From positions 1-13,026 of the forward strand of contig CAYYQW010000094.1 of the NCBI GenBank assembly GCA_964472505.1: a DNA stretch of 13,026 bases, read 5' to 3'. A program made the translations under genes and the position numbers. Positions 9,725 through 13,026 of this stretch are shown in pieces. Within the stretch, counting starts at the first letter, position 1; every line of letters begins with the position of its first letter. The notes under the pieces are model-generated. The model did no database searches, was not told where the DNA came from, and saw only the letters and a list, made by a program, of their open reading frames with translations. Source of the DNA: JAYEIA01 sp964472505 (GTDB lineage: Bacteria; Bacteroidota; Bacteroidia; Bacteroidales; JAADGE01).

Positions 9725-9809
9725 AAGGATTTTGCTAACTTATTGGCTAAATAAAATAAAGCTGCAAAGATTGTATTTTAGAGTGTGTAAAACAAGAAAA
9801 AAAGCGGTA

Positions 9810-10757
9810 TTATTTTTTGAAATTATCCGGGCTTCTTCTGTCGGAGCGCGGATGATAGTCATTAACAGTTTGCTGAAGAAAATGCCTGTCGATGTGCGTG
9901 TATATTTCGGTGGTAAGAATGGATTCATGTCCGAGCATTTCTTGTACGGCTCGTAAGTCGGCTCCACCCTCAATTAGGTGTGTGGCAAATGAATGTCGGA
10001 AAGTATGCGGACTGACGGTTTTATTGATTTCTGCTTGATGAGCTAAATTTTTTACAATCGTGAATATCATTACGCGGCTTAGTTTGTTTCCTCGCCGGTT
10101 CAGGAAAAGAATGTCTTCCGACTCCGGTTTAGGGCTAATGTGGCGCCGATAATTGTCGGTGTACAGGCTAATTTCGTTAATTGCTTTTTCACCAATGGGA
10201 ACCAAACGTTGCTTTTGTCCTTTTCCGATTACGCGTATAAAGCCTTCATCAAAAAATAAATCTTCCGTTCGCAAATTAATTAATTCTGTAACACGCAGCC
10301 CGCAACTGTAGAGGGTTTCAATTATGGCTTTGTTTCGGTGGCCTTCGGAGCTGCTGAGATCCACCGCCGCAAGCATTTGGTCTATTTCATCAATGCTTAA
10401 AACTTCAGGCAATTTTTTTGGCAGCTGCGGGCTTTCTAAAAGCGATGCCGGATTTTTTTCCAAATCATGCTCTAAAGCCATGTACTTATAAAAACTTTTC
10501 AGCGAAGAAACTACCCGAGCTTGCGAGCGCTTTCCCAAACCTGCTTCATCCAAGGCATTTAAAAATTCTTCTAAATCGGGCAAAAGAAGGGAGTCGGCTT
10601 TTCTTGAACTAAAGCCGGCAAGCTTGGATAGATCATTGATGTAAGCCGATACCGAATTTTCGGACAAAGATTTTTCCAAAATTATAAAATCTTTATACCC
10701 TTCAATTTTTTCGTCCCAATCTTCGCTTATTGCATTTGATTTGTCGGTATTTGCCAT
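9810..10757 (-). CDS. xerD: XerD-like site-specific tyrosine recombinase
   Basis: From ATG 10757 the protein has 315 residues, near the usual 300 for XerC/XerD. The N-terminal SAM-like core-binding domain covers about 15-105 (a GYKDFIILEKSLSENSVSAYINDL helix pair) and the catalytic domain about 118-295. All active-site residues are present: Arg155 (CGLRVTEL), Lys179 (GKGQKQRLVP), His251 and Arg254 (HTFRHSFATH), His277 (LGHES) and nucleophile Tyr286 (EIYTH). XerC/D recombinases resolve chromosome dimers at dif; this one has no mobile-element neighbours that would suggest an integrase. The frame extends upstream to ATG 10850, but the extra 31 residues resemble no Xer N-terminus and contain a strong promoter match, so the later start is preferred. 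The short C-terminal tail after the Tyr (NDYHPRSDRRSPDNFKK) is basic. It could be XerC rather than XerD; XerD resembles it more. Confidence 0.9.
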   Translation of the reverse strand: MANTDKSNAISEDWDEKIEGYKDFIILEKSLSENSVSAYINDLSKLAGFSSRKADSLLLPDLEEFLNALDEAGLGKRSQARVVSSLKSFYKYMALEHDLEKNPASLLESPQLPKKLPEVLSIDEIDQMLAAVDLSSSEGHRNKAIIETLYSCGLRVTELINLRTEDLFFDEGFIRVIGKGQKQRLVPIGEKAINEISLYTDNYRRHISPKPESEDILFLNRRGNKLSRVMIFTIVKNLAHQAEINKTVSPHTFRHSFATHLIEGGADLRAVQEMLGHESILTTEIYTHIDRHFLQQTVNDYHPRSDRRSPDNFKK

Positions 10758-10777
10758 CGTTTGTAGCTTGTTCTTCA

Positions 10778-10808
10778 CAAATTTATATAAAAACTCGACA
10801 AATGCAAA
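10778..10808 (-). promoter_or_regulatory. Predicted Bacteroidota-type promoter of xerD
   Basis: On the minus strand TTTG (10805-10808) is followed by a 19-nt spacer and TAAATTTG (10778-10785), a perfect TAnnTTTG. Transcription would start about 14 nt before the ATG at 10757. The site lies inside the longer open frame and is the main argument for the shorter xerD. Confidence 0.55.
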
Positions 10809-10864
10809 CCCTAAGTTTTTAAGAATGCGTATTTTATTTTTCCGCGACATAATCCAATTTAAAC

Positions 10865-10876
10865 TATGCTTGCATA
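10865..10876. repeat. Short palindrome overlapping the -33 element
   Basis: TATGC-TT-GCATA is a 12-bp inverted repeat with a 2-nt centre, and the central TTG is the proposed -33 element of the acyl-CoA dehydrogenase promoter. It could be an operator half-pair. It is short enough to arise by chance. Confidence 0.3.
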
Positions 10877-10899
10877 ATAATTTTTTTTATTTATATTTG
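10869..10899 (+). promoter_or_regulatory. Predicted Bacteroidota-type promoter of the acyl-CoA dehydrogenase gene
   Basis: TTG at 10870-10872 (CTTG, -33 element) is followed by 19 nt and TATATTTG (10892-10899), a perfect TAnnTTTG. The expected start near 10906 gives a leader of about 80 nt. The sequence before the ATG is A-rich with no Shine-Dalgarno, as is usual in Bacteroidota. It is divergent from the xerD promoter, with the two -33 elements about 60 bp apart. Confidence 0.6.
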
Positions 10900-10983
10900 G
10901 AACAAGATAATCCGGATAAGAAAATATGTCAGAAGCCATTTTTTCCGAAGTAAACAATTCTAAACTAAATAAATTCAAAAATT

Positions 10984-12126
10984 ATGATTGATTTTTCATT
11001 AACTAAAGAACAACAGGCAATTATAGAGAAATATCGCGATTTTGCCGAGCGTGAAATTATTCCCGTGCGCGAAAAATACGATGAATCCGGAGAATTTCCC
11101 TGGGAAGTTGTTAAAAAGGCTTATGATGAAAATTTGATGAATTCCCAAATACCCAAAGCGTTGGGTGGGGAAGGGCTCAATATTTTCGACAGCCAATTAG
11201 GTTCCGAAGAATTAGGTGCTGCCTGTGCCGGAATCGGAATCAGTATTGATGCCAACATGTTAGCCCTTACGCCTTGGGTAGTAGCCGCTTCGGACGAGCA
11301 GATGAAACGTTTTATGGGTCGGCTCAATGAGGAAAAAGGTGCTGCAGCCTACTGCTTGACAGAGCCCAATGCCGGCTCGGATGTAGCCGGAATTAAATCC
11401 ACGGCTATCAAGAAAGGCGATAAATACATACTCAACGGTCATAAACGTTTCATTACCAACGGTGAAGTAGCAACTTATCATACCGTTTTTGCTCAAGCTG
11501 ATCCGGAGCGCGGTGCCAGAAGCCTCAGCGCTTTTGTAGTTCCTGTGGATTTGCCCGGTGTTGAGATTGTTTCCAGATTGGATAAAATGGGACAACGCGG
11601 CTCGGTTCAAAACGAAATTAAATACCACGATGTGGAAGTGCCCGCTGAAAACTTGCTCGGGCAAGAAGGTCTGGGTTTTGTTATCGGTATGAAAACCTTT
11701 GACCGTACCCGTACCGGTGTAGCTGCTTTGAGTGTCGGAATAGCACGTGCAGCTTATGAAAAAGCTTTGCATTGGACTAAAAATCGCATACAGTTTGGCA
11801 AACCCGTTACCGTAAATCAGGGAGTCAGTTTTACTTTAGCTGATATGGCTACAAAAATAGAGTTAGCGCGCCTGATGACTTGGAAAGCTGCCTGGTACTA
11901 TGAGCAAGGGCTTAAAGCTCCCGGAACCTATTCGGCCATGGCAAAATATTATGCTTCAGACATAGCCATGGAAGTAACCACCGATGCCGTACAAATGATG
12001 GGCGGCGACGGATACACCAAAAGCTTTGGTGTGGAGAAAATGATGCGTGATGCCAAACTGTGCCAGATTTATGAAGGTACAAACCAAATTCAGCGTCTGG
12101 TTATTTCAAAAAATATTTTGAAGTAA
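10984..12126 (+). CDS. Acyl-CoA dehydrogenase (short-chain/butyryl-CoA type)
   Basis: This 380-residue FAD flavoprotein has the standard length and layout: an N-terminal helical domain (1-115), a middle beta domain (about 120-215) with the signature CLTEPNAGSD (124-133), and a C-terminal helical domain (about 225-378) with QMMGGDGYTKSFGVEKMMRD (337-356). The catalytic base is Glu364 in IYEGTNQIQR, the position used in short- and medium-chain enzymes, which favours a butyryl-CoA-type substrate over isovaleryl-CoA. It oxidises acyl-CoA to trans-2-enoyl-CoA with electron-transferring flavoprotein (ETF) as acceptor; in fermenters the same enzymes can run in reverse with ETF. No etfAB, thiolase or hydratase lies next to it in the window. 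It appears to be monocistronic: its own promoter is upstream, and REP-like palindromes begin about 10 nt after the stop. The start ATG follows an A-rich leader. The exact chain length cannot be fixed from sequence. Confidence 0.96.
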   Translation: MIDFSLTKEQQAIIEKYRDFAEREIIPVREKYDESGEFPWEVVKKAYDENLMNSQIPKALGGEGLNIFDSQLGSEELGAACAGIGISIDANMLALTPWVVAASDEQMKRFMGRLNEEKGAAAYCLTEPNAGSDVAGIKSTAIKKGDKYILNGHKRFITNGEVATYHTVFAQADPERGARSLSAFVVPVDLPGVEIVSRLDKMGQRGSVQNEIKYHDVEVPAENLLGQEGLGFVIGMKTFDRTRTGVAALSVGIARAAYEKALHWTKNRIQFGKPVTVNQGVSFTLADMATKIELARLMTWKAAWYYEQGLKAPGTYSAMAKYYASDIAMEVTTDAVQMMGGDGYTKSFGVEKMMRDAKLCQIYEGTNQIQRLVISKNILK

Positions 12127-12135
12127 GTCCCTTAT

Positions 12136-12161
12136 GCCCTTGTAGATGATAATAACTGCAG
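12136..12161 (+). repeat. Degenerate REP-like unit 1
   Basis: The GCCC foot is followed by TTGTAG....CTGCAG, aligning without gaps to the 22-nt consensus. The stem arms are conserved apart from one change that still allows a G-U pair; the loop is unrelated. It starts about 10 nt after the acyl-CoA dehydrogenase stop. Confidence 0.5.
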
Positions 12162-12195
12162 TAGCAGAATTGGAAGTTGCAAGTAAGTAGGATAC

Positions 12196-12233
12196 AAAAT
12201 TGCAGGTGAGGACACCTGCAATGGCGGAAAATG
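12196..12233 (-). repeat. REP-like palindrome unit 2 (intact)
   Basis: A perfect 9-bp stem, TTGCAGGTG / CACCTGCAA, with loop AGGA (12200-12221), then TGGCGG as the foot (GCCA in minus-strand orientation). The 38-bp block matches the copy at 12929-12966 at 36 of 38 positions. Its orientation is opposite to unit 4. Confidence 0.85.
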
Positions 12234-12247
12234 CTTTGAATCCCTAT

Positions 12248-12273
12248 GCCCTTGCGAGCGTCCTCACAGCTTT
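12248..12273 (+). repeat. Degenerate REP-like unit 3
   Basis: The foot GCCC and left arm TTGCGAGCG plus the loop region TCCTCAC follow the consensus, but the right arm has decayed so the hairpin no longer closes. It sits between two intact copies, consistent with an old duplication. Confidence 0.5.
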
Positions 12274-12304
12274 CATGCCCTTGCGGGTGTCCCCACCCGC
12301 AAGG
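12274..12304 (+). repeat. REP-like palindrome unit 4 (intact, left flank of transposase)
   Basis: The foot TGCCC precedes a perfect stem: TTGCGGGTG / CACCCGCAA with loop TCCC, extended by two C-G pairs to 11 bp (12279-12304). Compared with units 2 and 5, one stem pair is G-C instead of A-T, changed on both arms. With unit 5 it flanks the transposase gene in inverted orientation, feet outward. Confidence 0.85.
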
Positions 12305-12320
12305 ATTTAAGTTGTCTGAA

Positions 12321-12333
12321 CCATGATTCATGG
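12321..12333. repeat. 13-bp perfect palindrome upstream of the transposase gene
   Basis: CCATGA-T-TCATGG is symmetric around one central base. It lies 12 bp before the possible -33 element of the transposase gene, where an operator could sit. It does not resemble the REP units. Function unknown. Confidence 0.4.
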
Positions 12334-12344
12334 CTTTTCACAGT

Positions 12345-12376
12345 TTTGCAAGTGTTCATACCTACAATTAATTGTG
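12345..12376 (+). promoter_or_regulatory. Possible promoter of the RAYT transposase gene
   Basis: TTTG (12345-12348), a 20-nt spacer, then TAATTGTG (12369-12376), one base off TAnnTTTG. The start would fall about 14 nt before the ATG at 12397. A weak match; expression of such genes is usually low. Confidence 0.3.
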
Positions 12377-12396
12377 AGTAAGTAAATTATGACACT

Positions 12397-12924
12397 ATGG
12401 AGACAAATCTTTTTTTTTATACAGCAACTATATACAAATGGTATAATCTATTGGCGAAAGATGATACAAAACAAATAGTTATTTCAAGTCTTCGGTATCT
12501 TGTCCGGGAAAAAAGAATAACAGTTTATGCATTTGTAATTATGCCAAATCATATACACACAATAGCTGCAATAAGTATGGAAGATGAGCAAACTAAAGAA
12601 TCGCCTTTTGCGGCATTATTGAAATTTACAGGGCATGCATTCAAAAAGTATCTAAAAAATTATCCTGCCGCATTAGCAAAATTTGAGGTGAAGAGTAAAG
12701 ACCGAAACTATAGATTTTGGCAAGATAGGTCAAAGTATATAGAATTGTTTAGCAGGGATGTAATTATGCAAAAAATGGCTTACATTCATAATAATCCTCT
12801 GCAGGAAAAATGGTCGATGGCAGAATTTCCTGAAGATTATGAATACTCATCGGCAAGATTTTATGAAACGGGTATTGATAAGTTTGGTTTCTTGGAGCAT
12901 ATAGCAGAGGGAAATTATTGGTAA
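12397..12924 (+). CDS. RAYT-like HUH (Y1) transposase, TnpA-REP family
   Basis: This 175-residue protein is a single Y1-transposase/REP-associated domain, the family that nicks and joins single-stranded DNA at REP hairpins. The HUH motif is His52-Ile-His54 in VIMPNHIHTIA. The C-terminal conserved block reads FWQDRSKYIELFSRDV, then MAYIHNNPLQEKW (127-139), then DYEYSSARFY, all typical of RAYT-like proteins. Tyr114 and Tyr129 are both candidates for the catalytic residue; the usual Y-x-x-H arrangement after the WQ motif is altered here. The length fits the family, and the start METNLFFYTAT begins at the expected first strand, so the gene looks intact. It stands alone, flanked by inverted REP-like palindromes (units 4 and 5), the defining context of a RAYT, which normally is not self-mobile like an IS element but is linked to REP spread. 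Its codons are more AT-rich than those of the acyl-CoA dehydrogenase, possibly a sign of transfer. Confidence 0.88.
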   Translation: METNLFFYTATIYKWYNLLAKDDTKQIVISSLRYLVREKRITVYAFVIMPNHIHTIAAISMEDEQTKESPFAALLKFTGHAFKKYLKNYPAALAKFEVKSKDRNYRFWQDRSKYIELFSRDVIMQKMAYIHNNPLQEKWSMAEFPEDYEYSSARFYETGIDKFGFLEHIAEGNYW

Positions 12925-12928
12925 ATTA

Positions 12929-12966
12929 AAAATTGCAGGTGAGGACACCTGCAAGGGCGGAAACTG
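12929..12966 (-). repeat. REP-like palindrome unit 5 (intact, right flank of transposase)
   Basis: TTGCAGGTG / CACCTGCAA with loop AGGA (12933-12954), followed by the foot GGGCGG (CCGCCC on the minus strand). It begins 5 nt after the transposase stop. It is nearly identical to unit 2 (36 of 38 positions) and inverted relative to unit 4. Confidence 0.85.
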
Positions 12967-13026
12967 TTTTTATATGATTATCCGTATGCTACCCAAGATA
13001 ATAATCAACGACTTCGATAAGCGGTT

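Larger units (their letters stand above)
12127..12396. other. 270-bp intergenic region made largely of REP-like palindromes
   Basis: No reading frame here is convincing. The left two-thirds carries four REP-like units, two of them degenerate; the right third holds a 13-bp palindrome and a weak promoter match for the transposase gene. There is no clear intrinsic terminator for the acyl-CoA dehydrogenase: the hairpins lack a following U tract. Confidence 0.7.

Noticed and set aside
9735..9768. TTTG-22-TAAGTTAG as a promoter for the BASS-family transporter gene
   Set aside because: The spacer is long, the -7 element has a mismatch, and the start would be only about 5 nt from the ATG.
10758..10850. 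N-terminal extension of XerD to the ATG at 10850
   Set aside because: The 31 extra residues do not look like a Xer N-terminus, and the segment contains a full promoter match.
12279..12304. REP hairpin as an intrinsic terminator for the acyl-CoA dehydrogenase gene
   Set aside because: No U tract follows the stem on either strand; it fits the repeat family better.
12122..12383. Three copies of AGTAAGT (12122, 12182, 12377)
   Set aside because: Seven-base matches in AT-rich DNA are expected by chance and their spacing is irregular.
12967..13026. Last 60 bases searched for a gene or repeat
   Set aside because: No open frame, palindrome or promoter match that can be supported.

Overview
The window looks like a chromosomal segment of a Bacteroidota bacterium, probably a Bacteroidales/Marinilabiliales-type lineage. 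The base composition is moderately AT-rich. Several starts lie downstream of the Bacteroidota-type promoter TTTG-N(18-20)-TAnnTTTG rather than behind a strong Shine-Dalgarno. It also carries a fused sugar-kinase/RapZ-C-terminal gene beside a MurU-like gene, which I associate with this phylum, and a Bacteroidota-style secreted S8 protease. The assignment rests on gene content and promoter form, not on a marker gene.

Region 1-6952 is a tightly packed minus-strand cluster, read right to left. A good promoter (6921-6952) is followed by a soluble PAS-sensor histidine kinase. The kinase overlaps a stand-alone receiver-domain response regulator by 4 bp. After 15 bp comes a 484-residue fusion of an AmgK/APH-like sugar kinase with the RapZ C-terminal domain. 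That gene overlaps a MurU-like nucleotidyltransferase by 4 bp, and a secreted subtilase follows 35 bp later and runs off the left edge. The kinase and nucleotidyltransferase are the expected enzyme pair for recycling cell-wall amino sugars (MurNAc to MurNAc-1-P to UDP-MurNAc). The RapZ domain would add an amino-sugar-phosphate sensor to the kinase.

Region 7010-10757 holds three more minus-strand genes that look independently expressed: ATP-dependent phosphoenolpyruvate carboxykinase (pckA) with a strong intrinsic terminator, a BASS/SBF-family ten-helix transporter, and a XerD-like tyrosine recombinase. The recombinase and an acyl-CoA dehydrogenase on the plus strand (10984-12126) are transcribed divergently from two good Bacteroidota promoters.

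Region 12127-12966 is a REP/RAYT locus. A small single-domain HUH (Y1-type) transposase gene (12397-12924) is flanked by 22-bp REP-like palindromes, with the foot sequence GCCC next to each hairpin. At least three copies are intact and two are degenerate. The intact copies differ by a compensatory base-pair change, which suggests the hairpin itself is under selection. The last 60 bases show nothing I can identify. No tRNA, rRNA or CRISPR array was seen.
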